Shown here: positions 51,747 through 61,258 of the stretch, in pieces | Layout: the number at the start of each line of letters is the position of its first letter | Position numbering within the stretch: the stretch's first letter is position 1 | Notes under the pieces: model-generated | Database searches by the model: none | What the model saw: only the letters and a program-made list of their open reading frames with translations | Told to the model about the DNA's origin: nothing | Program-made: the position numbers and the translations under genes | From: Pseudomonadota bacterium | Lineage (GTDB): Bacteria; Pseudomonadota; Alphaproteobacteria; Rhizobiales; Hyphomicrobiaceae | Assembly: GCA_023430315.1 (NCBI GenBank) | Contig: JAEZAW010000344.1 | Location: 1-64,000 of the forward strand | Length of the DNA: 64,000 nt | Direction: 5' to 3'

Positions 51747-52650
51747 TCATCCGAGTTCTCGGCTCGGCAGCCGGCGGTGGGTTTCCGCAATGGAATTGCA
51801 ATTGCGGAAACTGTGCCGCCGCTCGTGCGGGTGATCCGCATCTTCAATCCCGCTTGCAAACAGCCATTGCCGTCTCGGCGGATGGAGAGAGATGGGCGAT
51901 TTTAGACGCGTCGCCTGATCTGCGCGAGCAGATTGCCGCGTCGCCTAGTCTACAGCCCTCTGCGCGCGACGCACGCCGCTCGAGTCCCATCAAGGCGGTC
52001 GTGGTGACAGGCTTCGAGGTCGATCAGGTCGGCGGTTTGCTCAATCTCCGCGAAGGCCAGAAGTTTTGCCTGCACGCCACTCCGTTCGTACTGAGGTCCT
52101 TGCAGGCAAACCCGATCTTCGGCGCCTTGGCTCAATCAGCTGTATCGCGTCTCGCCATGGAATGCGGCCGCCCGTTTGAACCTTTCGAGGGTGCGGCATA
52201 GAGTTCGCGCCGCTCGCCGTGCCCGGGAAAATCCCACAGCACGATGCAGCGCGGCGGGAACGTCCGGGCGACGAGACTGTAGGTCTCGTCATACGCGATA
52301 TCCGAACTGAGCGGCGTGTGGCTTATCTACCGAGTTGTGCGGCACTGACGCCCGACTTGACGAGCGCGATCGATGGCGTGGACGTCCTCCTTTTCGATGG
52401 CACGCTCTTCACGGACCATGAGCTTATCGAGCAGGGACTGTCCGAGAGGACCGGCGCCGCAATGGGGCACATCTCCATGAGCGGCTCGAAGGGGTCCATC
52501 GAAAGTCTTCGCCGCATTGCCATTCAACGGCGCATCCTTATTCACCTCAACAACTCGAATCCGGTTCTTCGCGGCAATAGCCGCGAGAGGGCATTCGTGA
52601 CCGAGGCAGGTTGGGAAGTTGCCCACGACGGCATGGAGATCACGCTATGA
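51743..52650 (+). pseudogene. pqqB: PQQ biosynthesis protein PqqB, frameshifted
   Basis: The first frame codes for the N-terminal metallo-beta-lactamase-fold part (RVLGSAAGGGFPQWNCNCGNC, VVVTGFEVDQVGGLLNLREGQ) and stops at 52201. The C-terminal part continues in another frame, with GIEFAPLAVPGK, then DVLLFDGTLFTDHELI and HLNNSNPVL. The frames join if one base is added near 52187-52197, which gives 302 residues, the family length. PqqB is thought to hydroxylate the tyrosine of PqqA. It is either inactivated or a sequencing indel. Start overlaps pqqA and stop overlaps pqqC. Confidence 0.9.
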
Positions 52651-53386
52651 CGCCGGCAATGTCGCCCACCGCCTTTGAGGCTGCCATGCGCGATGTCGGC
52701 CGGGAGCGCTATCATGACGCGCACCCCTTCCATAAGCTGCTGCACGGCGGCAGGCTTCGTAAATTCCAGGTCCAGGCATGGGCGCTCAACCGCTATTGCT
52801 ATCAGGCAGCGGTGCCGCGCAAGGATGCAGCGCTGATCAGCCGTGTGCATGAGCCCGCCCTGCGGCGCGAATGGGTGCGGCGGCTCCTCGACCACGATGG
52901 CAGTGGCGACGACGAAGGCGGCATCGAGCGGTGGCTGCGACTCACTGACGGGCTTGGCCTTGATCGCGAGTACGTCACGTCCATGCGCGGTGCCCTGCCG
53001 GCGACCCGTTTTGCCGTCGAGGCCTATGTCAGGTTCGTGCGCGAGCGCTCGCTGACCGAGGCAGTGGCTTCATCCTTGACCGAACTCTTTGCACCCGCAA
53101 TCCATGAGGAGCGGATCGCCGGCATGTTGGAGCACTATAGTTTCATCGACGAAGGCGTGCTCGCATACTTCCGCCGACGCTTGTCGCAGGCCAATCGCGA
53201 TGCAGATTTTGCTCTCGACTATGTCAAGCGGGAAGCAAAGACAACGGAGATGCAGGCTGCCTGCGTAGAAGCCCTTCGCTTCAAGTGCGATGTGCTCTGG
53301 GCCAGCTCGATGCGCTCCATCATGCCTATGTCGAGCCAGGATTGCCGCCGCCGGGCGCATTCAGGTCGGAGCAAGTCTATGAATAG
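52647..53386 (+). pseudogene. pqqC: PQQ synthase PqqC, frameshifted near the C-terminus
   Basis: The reading frame shows HPFHKLLHGGRL, NRYCYQAAVPRKDA and the helical core up to FKCDVLWA. It then should continue as QLDALHHAYVEPGLPPPGAF with a stop at 53386, but a missing base after about 53303 puts this end out of frame. As sequenced, the frame reads on into pqqD and gives a false fusion. Restoring one C would give 246 residues. PqqC catalyses the last ring closure and oxidation steps. ATG at 52647 overlaps the pqqB stop. Confidence 0.9.
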
Positions 53387-53681
53387 CGCTGTTCGCTGGC
53401 AACGACCGATAGTGGATGCTGCGAGTCAGCCGGCGCTGTCGCCGCATATGAAGCTGCGCCATGATCCGGCACGAGACAATTGGGTCGTGTTGGGACCGGA
53501 GCGTATTCTCACACCAAACGAGCAGGCAGTCGAGGTTCTCCGACTCTGCGACGGAAAGCGTACAGTCGCCGAGATCGCTACGATCCTGGCAGAGAGCTAT
53601 GATGCGGAGACCGAGGCGATCGAAGCTGACATCGTGCCGTTGTTGCAGGATCTCGTCGATAGCGGTGTGGTGCGAACATGA
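53379..53681 (+). CDS. pqqD: PQQ biosynthesis chaperone PqqD
   Basis: This 100-residue peptide-binding protein has the pattern LRHDPARDNWVVLGPERILTPNEQAVEVLRLCDGKRTVAEIATIL of PqqD, a RiPP recognition element. It binds PqqA and presents it to PqqE. The ATG overlaps the normal pqqC stop (ATGAATAG). The 30-residue N-terminal extension resembles alphaproteobacterial forms. Confidence 0.93.
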   Translation: MNSAVRWQRPIVDAASQPALSPHMKLRHDPARDNWVVLGPERILTPNEQAVEVLRLCDGKRTVAEIATILAESYDAETEAIEADIVPLLQDLVDSGVVRT

Positions 53682-54775
53682 CGGCGTCCCTCGCAATCGA
53701 TCCGCCAGTCGGCCTGCTCGCCGAGTTGACCCACCGCTGTCCCTTGCAATGTCTTTACTGCTCCAATCCACTCGAGCTCGAGCGCACGAGCGAGGAGTTG
53801 CCGACCGAGATATGGCTCGACGTCTTTCGCCAGGCAGGCGATCTCGGCGTCCTCCAGGTCCATCTGTCAGGCGGTGAGCCGACGGCCAGAAAGGATATCG
53901 AGGCATTGGTTGCGGGAGCGGCGCACGCGGGGCTCTACACTAACTTGATCACCGCCGGAGTTTCGCTGTCCCACGAGAGAGTCCGCCGGCTGGCCGACAA
54001 CGGCCTCGCTCACGTGCAGATATCGCTGCAGGATACGACCGAAGAGGGGACGCGGGCCGTATCGCGATTTCGCGGCGGACTGGAGCGCAAGCTCGGCGTG
54101 GTAGCTGCAGTTCGCGACGCAGGCATCGCGCTGACCATCAACGCGCCGGTCCATCGCCTCAATCTGGACCGCTTGGGCGACATGATCGAGCTCGCCGTTT
54201 CGCTCGGGGCTGATCGCCTCGAAGTCGCGCATGTCCAGTATCATGGCTGGGCGTTGCGCAATCGAGCGGCACTCATGCCAACACGCGAACAGGTTGAGCA
54301 CTCGGTCGGGATCGTCTCCGCGGCACGCGAGCGACTGCGTGGCGTTCTCGCCATCGATTTCGTCGTACCCGACTATTATGCGGTTCTTCCTAAGGCATGT
54401 ATGGGAGGCTGGGGTCGTCGTTACATCGTCGTGACGCCCACCGGGAAGATGCTCCCGTGCCATGCCGCGTCGTCGATATCCGGCCTCGCCTTCGCGTCGG
54501 TGCGCGAGCGGCCGCTGCGTGATACGTGGTTCCACGGTGCGGCCTTCGCCGCCTTTCGCGGAACGTCCTGGATGAAGGAGCCGTGTCGCTCGTGCCCGAG
54601 GCAGCAGGTCGATTTCGGGGGATGCCGATGTCAGGCTCTGGCACTTACTGGAGATGCGCGGAATGCCGACCCTGTGTGCGAGAAGAGCGCAGACCACGCG
54701 CTCCTTGCCGCGCTCATTGGTGCCGAGAGCCCAGTCGATGAGCCATTGAGAACATATCGAGGATACGCTCAGTAA
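53678..54775 (+). CDS. pqqE: PqqA peptide cyclase PqqE (radical SAM)
   Basis: The 365-residue radical SAM enzyme forms the carbon-carbon bond between Glu and Tyr of PqqA. The first cluster motif is CPLQCLYC at residues 21-28, with the SAM-binding GGEP. The C-terminal SPASM-type Cys ligands lie in KACMGGWG, MLPCHA, CRSCPR and GGCRCQ. It starts in the pqqD stop (ATGA). The gene is intact and in frame and completes the cluster pqqABCDE. Confidence 0.96.
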   Translation: MTASLAIDPPVGLLAELTHRCPLQCLYCSNPLELERTSEELPTEIWLDVFRQAGDLGVLQVHLSGGEPTARKDIEALVAGAAHAGLYTNLITAGVSLSHERVRRLADNGLAHVQISLQDTTEEGTRAVSRFRGGLERKLGVVAAVRDAGIALTINAPVHRLNLDRLGDMIELAVSLGADRLEVAHVQYHGWALRNRAALMPTREQVEHSVGIVSAARERLRGVLAIDFVVPDYYAVLPKACMGGWGRRYIVVTPTGKMLPCHAASSISGLAFASVRERPLRDTWFHGAAFAAFRGTSWMKEPCRSCPRQQVDFGGCRCQALALTGDARNADPVCEKSADHALLAALIGAESPVDEPLRTYRGYAQ

Positions 54776-54778
54776 GCT

Positions 54779-55102
54779 CTACGCCCCAGCGGACTGGCAG
54801 GCGCGCAACACCAGAAGCGGGATCGAGCTCAGGACGATAGCAACGATCGAAAGATCAATCAGCGGGCGAGACACTGACGGCCAGATATCCCGCGGCCAGC
54901 GAACGCGTACCCAAATGAGCAATGATGTTGCAATCAAGCTGAGGAGCAGCCCGAGTGCACGCACGATCGTCGCGTAGTAGGGATCATTCAGGGAGCACAA
55001 TATCGCCTCGGCCAAATACACCGCGAAGAAATGCACGGCCCAGATGACGGGACCGACCAGGACCAGCAGCGCCTCGCGGCTTGAGTTTGCTCCTGCCTTC
55101 AC
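54779..55102 (-). CDS. Small membrane protein of the oxidase operon
   Basis: The 107-residue product has three membrane segments (LLVLVGPVIWAVHFFAVYLAEAILC, IVRALGLLLSLIATSLLIWV and LIDLSIVAIVLSSIPLLVL). GTG at 55102 overlaps the coxAC stop (GTGA). Such proteins frequently end caa3 oxidase operons and may be assembly factors. The role is inferred from place. Confidence 0.72.
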   Translation of the reverse strand: MKAGANSSREALLVLVGPVIWAVHFFAVYLAEAILCSLNDPYYATIVRALGLLLSLIATSLLIWVRVRWPRDIWPSVSRPLIDLSIVAIVLSSIPLLVLRACQSAGA

Positions 55103-57618
55103 AGCACGACACTCGGAAAGCCATGCACAAGCAGCAAGCCGATGAGGCCTTGCCCGATGGCATAGTACGCAAGCAGCAAGAACACATCGAACGTGACACG
55201 GCGTTCGGCACTCGCGCGTCCCGCCATCACGCGCGCGATGGTGTAGGGGCCTAAGATGAGGATGGCACCGACAATCTCGAGCTGAAGAACTGATGCCAAG
55301 TACACCAATGCCCCATAGGCATTTGCATCGGGTCTCAATCCGGAGATCCAGTGCCCGACAAACTCGACCATCAGAGCAGCGACAAGTGCCGTCGTGGCGA
55401 TGAGTACCAGCGCAATGAACGCTCCATGCGAGCGCCCAATAATGTTGCTGGCAACATGTATGCCAGCGGCGGCGAGTGTGAGAAGCGCGGCCGAGGCCCA
55501 CGGCCAGATAAGCGCTGGGCGGAGGGGTGCGCCCTCCGACCATAGTTGGGGGCTCACCGTCCATGTGAAGAGATACGAAAACACGTATGCGAAATAGAGT
55601 GAGCCGGCGACGAGCATCAGAACGACGACGGCCCACCACGCGTGCGAGAGTGAGCCGTTGGCGTAACTCGGCACGCGAACGCCGTGGCCAATATCGACGT
55701 CACCGAGAGGCTCAGGATCGTTGCTCCAACTCCAGATCAACATCATCGCTACGGCAAGCACGCCGCACGTTATAGCCACGGCATACAACTGGACCGTCAG
55801 AAGCATGAAGAAGGCTGCCGTGAATGCGGCCGCGGCAAATGGTGACCATCCTGGCCCTGAAAGGCGCTGCAGATATTGCGGCGCGGCTTCAACTGGCGAT
55901 GTGATGATCGTCTCGCGCGTGCCCGTGGGCGCGTTGGGCAGATAGCCTCTGGCTGCGGTCACATCTGATTTGAGGGCAGGCTGCTCCCAGAGTGGATAGT
56001 TCGACGCAACTTGAGGAATACTCCTGAGGCCGTAGAGCCCGTTGGGCAGCCACTCCAGCGTCCCGGCATCCCAGATGTTGCCAGCCGGCTCCCTGAGGGT
56101 CGGCCTCAGATTGCGTAAGAGATCGTACAGAACCACAGCCACGCCCAATGCCAGCAAGAAGGCTCCGCAGGTTACGAAGAAGTTCGTGGTCGCCCAGGGC
56201 ATCTCAGCGGCATAGGTGTAGACGCGGCGGGGCATGCCCCAGAGACCGAGCAGATGCATGGGGAGGAATGTCAGATTCACGCCGATGAACATGAGCGCGA
56301 ACGCCCAACGTCCCAATGTCTCTGAAAGTGACCGTCTGCTGAAGGCGGGCGCCCAATAGTAGAATGCGGCGAAGAGCGGAAACACCATCCCGCCGATCAG
56401 GACGTAGTGGAGATGCGCGACGACGAAGTACGTGTCGTGCGCCTGCCAGTCGAAGGAGACCATAGCCACCATGACGCCGGTCAACCCGCCGAGCGTGAAA
56501 ATGAAAAGAAAACCGAGCACGAACAACATCGGCGTCGCGAAGCGCGGGCGGCCGGAGGCAATCGTCGCAATCCAGGCAAAGGTCTGGATGCCGCTCGGTA
56601 TGGCGACGGCCATGCTTGCGGCGGAAAAGAAGCTCAATGACAAGGCCGGAATGCCCGTGGTGAACATATGGTGCACCCATAGCCCGAACGAAAAGAATCC
56701 CGTCGCAATGAGCGCCACGATAATCAGATTATGCGCAACGAGCGGTGTTCGCGCCATCGTCGCGATGATCATCGACACCATGCCGGCCGCGGGAAGGAAG
56801 ATGATGTAGACTTCGGGGTGCCCGAAGAACCAGAAGAGGTGCTGCCAGAGCAGCGCGTCGCCGCCCTTGTCCGCGATGAAAAAGGGCCATCCGAGTGCGC
56901 GCTCGAGCTCCAGCATGATCGTGGCCAGGATGACGGCGGGAAAGGCAACGACGATCATCGCCGCGAAGATCAGCATCGTCCAAGCGAACATCGGCATCTT
57001 GTCGAGCGACATTCCCGGTGCCCGCGTGCGCAGAATGCCGACAATGATCTCGATAGCGCCGGCGATCGCAGAGATCTCGATGAAGCCGATGCCGAGCAAC
57101 CAGAAGTCGGCTCCCATGCCAGGGGAATAGCGCGTGCTGGTGAGAGGCGGATACATAGTCCACCCACCTGAGGGCGCCAGATCGAAGAACAGCGTCGAGA
57201 AGAAGATCAATCCACCGATGAAGTAAGCCCAGAATGCGAATGCCCCGAGACGTGGGAACGGGAGATCCCGCGCTCCGAGCATTTGAGGAAGCATGAGAAT
57301 ACCCATTGCTTCCACGGCGGGAACCGCGAAGAGAAACATCATCACCGTGCCATGCATGGTGAAGATCTGATTGTACGTATCCGGGCTAAGAAGCGTGTTG
57401 CTCGGCACTGCGAGCTGGGTGCGCATGAGCAGTGCGAGAAGTCCCGCGAGCAAGAAGAAAAGAAACGCCGCGGCGATATAGAAGTAGCCGACGACCGTAT
57501 TGTTTACGGCTGACAGAATGCGCCAGCCTGCGGGAAGCGCCCAGATCTGCTCGAGCGATTGGCGATCGCGCTCTACACGGGTTGCTTCTTCGCGCGCCGC
57601 CTCTTCCGATTCCTTCAT
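55099..57618 (-). CDS. coxAC: Cytochrome c oxidase subunit I-III fusion
   Basis: This 839-residue membrane protein fuses subunit I (residues 1-560, twelve membrane segments) with subunit III (about 610-839). In subunit I the heme a ligand is in FTMHGTVMMF. The copper B site and cross-linked tyrosine are in WFFGHPEVYI, the other copper B ligands in LWVHHMFT, and the heme a/a3 ligands in HDTYFVVAHLHYV. It reduces oxygen to water and pumps protons. The operon's other genes (coxB with a cytochrome domain, ctaG-like) define a caa3-type oxidase. Confidence 0.95.
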   Translation of the reverse strand: MKESEEAAREEATRVERDRQSLEQIWALPAGWRILSAVNNTVVGYFYIAAAFLFFLLAGLLALLMRTQLAVPSNTLLSPDTYNQIFTMHGTVMMFLFAVPAVEAMGILMLPQMLGARDLPFPRLGAFAFWAYFIGGLIFFSTLFFDLAPSGGWTMYPPLTSTRYSPGMGADFWLLGIGFIEISAIAGAIEIIVGILRTRAPGMSLDKMPMFAWTMLIFAAMIVVAFPAVILATIMLELERALGWPFFIADKGGDALLWQHLFWFFGHPEVYIIFLPAAGMVSMIIATMARTPLVAHNLIIVALIATGFFSFGLWVHHMFTTGIPALSLSFFSAASMAVAIPSGIQTFAWIATIASGRPRFATPMLFVLGFLFIFTLGGLTGVMVAMVSFDWQAHDTYFVVAHLHYVLIGGMVFPLFAAFYYWAPAFSRRSLSETLGRWAFALMFIGVNLTFLPMHLLGLWGMPRRVYTYAAEMPWATTNFFVTCGAFLLALGVAVVLYDLLRNLRPTLREPAGNIWDAGTLEWLPNGLYGLRSIPQVASNYPLWEQPALKSDVTAARGYLPNAPTGTRETIITSPVEAAPQYLQRLSGPGWSPFAAAAFTAAFFMLLTVQLYAVAITCGVLAVAMMLIWSWSNDPEPLGDVDIGHGVRVPSYANGSLSHAWWAVVVLMLVAGSLYFAYVFSYLFTWTVSPQLWSEGAPLRPALIWPWASAALLTLAAAGIHVASNIIGRSHGAFIALVLIATTALVAALMVEFVGHWISGLRPDANAYGALVYLASVLQLEIVGAILILGPYTIARVMAGRASAERRVTFDVFLLLAYYAIGQGLIGLLLVHGFPSVVL

Positions 57619-57621
57619 GGC

Positions 57622-58605
57622 CTACTTCAGCTCTGAGAGATAGATGGACAACGCCGAAAGATCGTCGGGGTTGAAGATGCGGTAGGGCGGCATGAGATTT
57701 CCTGGCTTGATGTGCTGACCGTCGCGAATGAAGTTCGCAACAGTGGTCGCCGACAGCCCATTGGTGTCGAGCCCGACGGAGCGTCGAGAGCCGAGATGCG
57801 TGAGATCCGGGCCAATCGTGCCGACGGCCCCTGTTCCGCGGATCGAATGGCATGCACCACATCCTGCGGACATGAATAGATCGCGCCCACGTCGAGCCGC
57901 TGGCGTAGCAGGATCATTCGCCGGCGCGGTTTGGCGCTTGAGCCAAGCATCGAATTCCTCCGGCGGCATGGCGACGACCTCGAAGGCCATGAGTGCATGT
58001 GGTCCGCCGCAGTATTCTGCGCATTGCCCGCGGTAGATGCCGCTCTCGTTAGCCTCGAGGCGCAGGCGCGTGGTGCGACCTGGCATCATATCGAGCTTGC
58101 CCGCGAGGTTCGGCACCCAAAAGCTATGAATGACGTCTGCGGAGGTGAGCTCAAGAAGAGCAGGACGGCCCACGGGAATACGGAGTTCGTTGGCAGATAC
58201 GATCGATTGCCCTTCCCGATCCTCGTACGCAATACGCCACCACCACTGTTCGCCGACGATCTTGATGCGAAGCGAAGTTTCTTCGTTCAGACGCGCCTGG
58301 GAACCACGCGTCAACCACACGCCATAGCCAAGGAGAACCGTGAGAACTATGACGGGAAACGCGATACCGCCAGAGACTACCATCCCGTGCGAGGCAAGAG
58401 CGGATCTCACTGCTTGCGTTCCGACGTAGGCCAGTGCGATCGCCACCACCACGATCAGAAGAACGAGCGCGCCGAGTGCGAATAGCACCCAGCTCAGCTG
58501 GGTCAACTCGGCAGCAGGATTGCTTTTGGGGTTGAGTACCGACTGATTGCCGCTGCAGCCCGCGGCGACACCGATGACGAATAGTAGCAGCCCCGTGTGC
58601 TTCAT
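57622..58605 (-). CDS. coxB: Cytochrome c oxidase subunit II with cytochrome c domain
   Basis: The 327-residue protein has a lipoprotein signal (LLLFVIGVAAGC) and two membrane segments. It then has the copper A domain with GEQWWWRIAYED and the ligand loop CAEYCGGPHALM, followed by a fused cytochrome c with CGACH and an axial Met in MPPYRI. This fusion is the mark of caa3 oxidases. The ATG at 58605 overlaps the stop of the upstream cytochrome gene (TAATG). Confidence 0.95.
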   Translation of the reverse strand: MKHTGLLLFVIGVAAGCSGNQSVLNPKSNPAAELTQLSWVLFALGALVLLIVVVAIALAYVGTQAVRSALASHGMVVSGGIAFPVIVLTVLLGYGVWLTRGSQARLNEETSLRIKIVGEQWWWRIAYEDREGQSIVSANELRIPVGRPALLELTSADVIHSFWVPNLAGKLDMMPGRTTRLRLEANESGIYRGQCAEYCGGPHALMAFEVVAMPPEEFDAWLKRQTAPANDPATPAARRGRDLFMSAGCGACHSIRGTGAVGTIGPDLTHLGSRRSVGLDTNGLSATTVANFIRDGQHIKPGNLMPPYRIFNPDDLSALSIYLSELK

Positions 58606-59726
58606 TACCGCCTCTCCGCAGCGATGTTGGGAGCTTGGTGTGCGTAGTACGTCGTCGCTGCAGCGATATCGCTGTCGCTCAGGCGGCGCGCGATCGGTGC
58701 CATGACCGCAGCGCCATCGGTTGTGGCGTTGTGTCCGGACCTCCAAAGACGCAGCTGGCCCGCCATATAAGTGGCGCTCTGCCCTTCGAGAGCAGGAAAT
58801 GTCTCGAGGCGATTGGAGCCATGGCATGAGGCACAAGCTGGTATGCGATTGCCCGCGTCGCCGCGCGTCGCGAGCTGCTTGCCACGCTCCGCGAGTGATT
58901 GGTCTATGGTGCCACGAGCAACCGCAAGCGGGTTCAGCTCGGCGTAGTATTGCGCAAGGAGCGTGATTTCTGCCTCAGCCAACGTGCCGGCGATCGGCTG
59001 CATGATACCGCTCGGCCGCGATCCCATGGCGTACTCGCGCAGAGCCTTCGCAAGAAACACTTGTGACTGTCCGTGTAAGCGGGGAACGAGCGCACTTCGC
59101 GGCGAAGCCTTACCCGCGCCATGGCAGCTCGCACATACTTGGAGCAGCGAGCGCTCCCCGTCCTGCAGCTTCCGTTCGTTCGATAGTCCTTGAGGCTCAA
59201 CCCCCATGGCGAGGCCCCGGTATTGCGCTGCGCTCATGGCAGGTAGTGCCCTGAGAAACGCCACCACAGGCCATACCTCATCCGCTCGCTCGATCGCCAA
59301 CCAGCCCGGCATTCCCGTGTACTTAATGCCGTGCCGAACGATCCAGAACAGCTCCTCGTCCTTCCACGGGCGCTGTGATGTCATCAAGTTGGGCGGTGAA
59401 GGCAGCATCGCATCCGTGACGCGATTGCCCGAACCAATGGGTGATCCATGACAGACAGCGCAGCCTCGTTCGTAGTGCGTTGCTCCCAGTTGGATAAGAT
59501 CCGGGCTATCAAGAGTTATCGGTGGCGTGACGGTACGCGCGCGAAGTGAAACCGAATTCTGCATGCCAAAGCGTAGAAGGGCCTCGACGATAGCCCAATG
59601 GCCACTGCTGGCCGCGACATTGTAAATGCCCGACCACGCAAACAGAAACACGGCTGTCGGAACACCAAGGATCGCGACGAAGAGCCATCGTATGATGGAG
59701 CGATACTTCCTCGATGGGGGCTGCAT
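58605..59726 (-). CDS. Membrane-anchored triheme cytochrome c
   Basis: The 373-residue protein has an N-terminal membrane anchor (WLFVAILGVPTAVFLFAWSG) and three heme-binding CxxCH motifs, CAVCH near residue 90, CASCH near 195 and CASCH near 300. It probably carries electrons to the oxidase. It is translationally coupled to coxB. The tandem last two domains look like the FixP/cytochrome c4 type. Confidence 0.9.
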   Translation of the reverse strand: MQPPSRKYRSIIRWLFVAILGVPTAVFLFAWSGIYNVAASSGHWAIVEALLRFGMQNSVSLRARTVTPPITLDSPDLIQLGATHYERGCAVCHGSPIGSGNRVTDAMLPSPPNLMTSQRPWKDEELFWIVRHGIKYTGMPGWLAIERADEVWPVVAFLRALPAMSAAQYRGLAMGVEPQGLSNERKLQDGERSLLQVCASCHGAGKASPRSALVPRLHGQSQVFLAKALREYAMGSRPSGIMQPIAGTLAEAEITLLAQYYAELNPLAVARGTIDQSLAERGKQLATRGDAGNRIPACASCHGSNRLETFPALEGQSATYMAGQLRLWRSGHNATTDGAAVMAPIARRLSDSDIAAATTYYAHQAPNIAAERR

Positions 59727-59728
59727 CG

Positions 59729-60469
59729 CTAGTTACCGACAGACGGTCGATAACTTTCGCCTCGCGGAACATGCCTCGGTCGATTGTTGATTTCCTGGGA
59801 GGTCCAATAGATGGCAGCGAGAATATAGCTGATGGGACACGCCGCCAGCATCAGGAGACCCGCCAGATGCTGGTCGTCGATCAACGTGTGCATTCCTGGC
59901 ATCGCTCTGTGTGCAGCCGCTGGCGGATGCGTGATGAGATGAGGTGAAAACACCAATAGCGCCCCAAGCAGGCACGCGAACTTGCCGCTCATCAGGAGTG
60001 CGAGGATCCCCTGCCAAGGTCGATCATAGGCTGCGATGAGCACGCCCCAGAATGCTACAGCCGTCAGCAGCAGGCCGGTATGGAGCACTAATGCAAGTAT
60101 CGATGAGGCGTGCGTAGCTTGCTGAAGAGAGGGGCTATGCCATGCCCATAGCAGTGCCATCTGCAAGATTGCCGCAGACCATATCGCTGAGCTCGACGAT
60201 GCCTTATGACCAATCCATCCAGTGGCCCCCAAACCAGCTGCGAGCAGGGGCGCCGCCACATTCATCATCGCAATGTGGATCGCCATATGCCTCGAAATGA
60301 GTCCGAGATCCAAGAACGACACCACGGCCAATCCGATGATGCCGACGGCGAGAGCACTCACCATCGGTGCGTAAAGACGGGCCTGCATCGGTGGTGGTCG
60401 TATTCCAATGTTCAGCGATCGGTGCGGCTCGAAAAGCATCGCGCCTTCTGGGCAAGCTTGCTGCGTCAC
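59729..60469 (-). CDS. CtaG-like cytochrome c oxidase assembly protein (caa3_CtaG)
   Basis: The 246-residue protein has about six membrane segments with histidines near their ends (SRHMAIHIAMMN, LLWAWHSP, HLITHPPA) and the late motif DDQHLAGLLMLAACPISYILAAIYW. The caa3_CtaG family is required for the assembly of caa3-type oxidase copper sites. The stop lies 2 bp before the cytochrome c start. In-frame ATG codons further in (59729-60439) leave the exact start open. Confidence 0.85.
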   Translation of the reverse strand: MTQQACPEGAMLFEPHRSLNIGIRPPPMQARLYAPMVSALAVGIIGLAVVSFLDLGLISRHMAIHIAMMNVAAPLLAAGLGATGWIGHKASSSSAIWSAAILQMALLWAWHSPSLQQATHASSILALVLHTGLLLTAVAFWGVLIAAYDRPWQGILALLMSGKFACLLGALLVFSPHLITHPPAAAHRAMPGMHTLIDDQHLAGLLMLAACPISYILAAIYWTSQEINNRPRHVPRGESYRPSVGN

Positions 60470-60548
60470 CTGTCGAAACGAACGTGGGCAGCGGATCGTT
60501 CCCGATGTCTGACGATTGGCTCGTGGTCCGTCGGTCGAACGTCTGGCT

Positions 60549-61064
60549 CTAGGCGGGCCCGGAGCGGTAATGCTCCGTCGTGATGACGCTCAGGCGTCCG
60601 CTCTGCTCGAAGTAGGCTGCTTTGACGAATTTGATATCGTCGATACCCTGTTCCCGCAGGGCCGCCAAGAGCTCATCTTCGCTCAGCATCTCTCGCCGCA
60701 TGTTCTCTTGTAGCATTTGACCGCCGGAGATGAGCTTGAGCGGCTCGGCTTGGAACCACGGGCGAAGCGCTGGATAACGCCACGGAAGCCAGTCAAAAAC
60801 GCGTTCCCAGGCGACGATCGTAAGCACCAGGGCAATACCCTCGGTGACGGATTGATAGTCTTTTCCAAGTGCGTTTTGGGCGGCGTCGGCGATGAGCACG
60901 ATGACGAGAAGATCGGCCGTGCCGAGCCGACCCGATTGTCGTCTGGCGACCAAACGGAGGATGATGAACAGCGCGAGATACATGATCGTGCCACGCGCCA
61001 CAATCTCCAGAACCCCCATCGAAGGCCGGAACATTGATGTCCAGTCTATGAGCAAAGGTGCCAT
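60549..61064 (-). CDS. DUF421 (YetF-like) membrane protein
   Basis: The 171-residue protein has two or three N-terminal membrane segments and the DUF421 cytoplasmic part (LKLISGGQMLQENMRREMLSEDELLAALREQGI). The family is thought to influence spores or envelopes in Bacillus, and its role here is unknown. I chose ATG at 61064 because the frame upstream to 61154 is basic and unlike the family. Confidence 0.85.
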   Translation of the reverse strand: MAPLLIDWTSMFRPSMGVLEIVARGTIMYLALFIILRLVARRQSGRLGTADLLVIVLIADAAQNALGKDYQSVTEGIALVLTIVAWERVFDWLPWRYPALRPWFQAEPLKLISGGQMLQENMRREMLSEDELLAALREQGIDDIKFVKAAYFEQSGRLSVITTEHYRSGPA

Positions 61065-61258
61065 AAGTTTCCCCGGCACGCCGACGGCGACGGCAACTCT
61101 CCGAAGCTTTGAGCGCGGGATTTGAATAGGGTTCTCGCGTTGTTGCCTGAACAAATTTGATTGTTGGAAGTTCCAGATTAATTCGACGAGCTAGCGCGGC
61201 GTTCCGTCGAAGATCAATTAGCCCAGCGGTCGTCTCGCTTTTAGGAGGGTTACAAGCC

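Noticed and set aside
52611..53681. A continuous 356-codon frame that looks like a natural PqqC-PqqD fusion
   Set aside because: The conserved PqqC ending is present in a shifted frame with its own stop at 53386, and pqqD has its own ATG overlapping it. The fusion is the product of a one-base frameshift.
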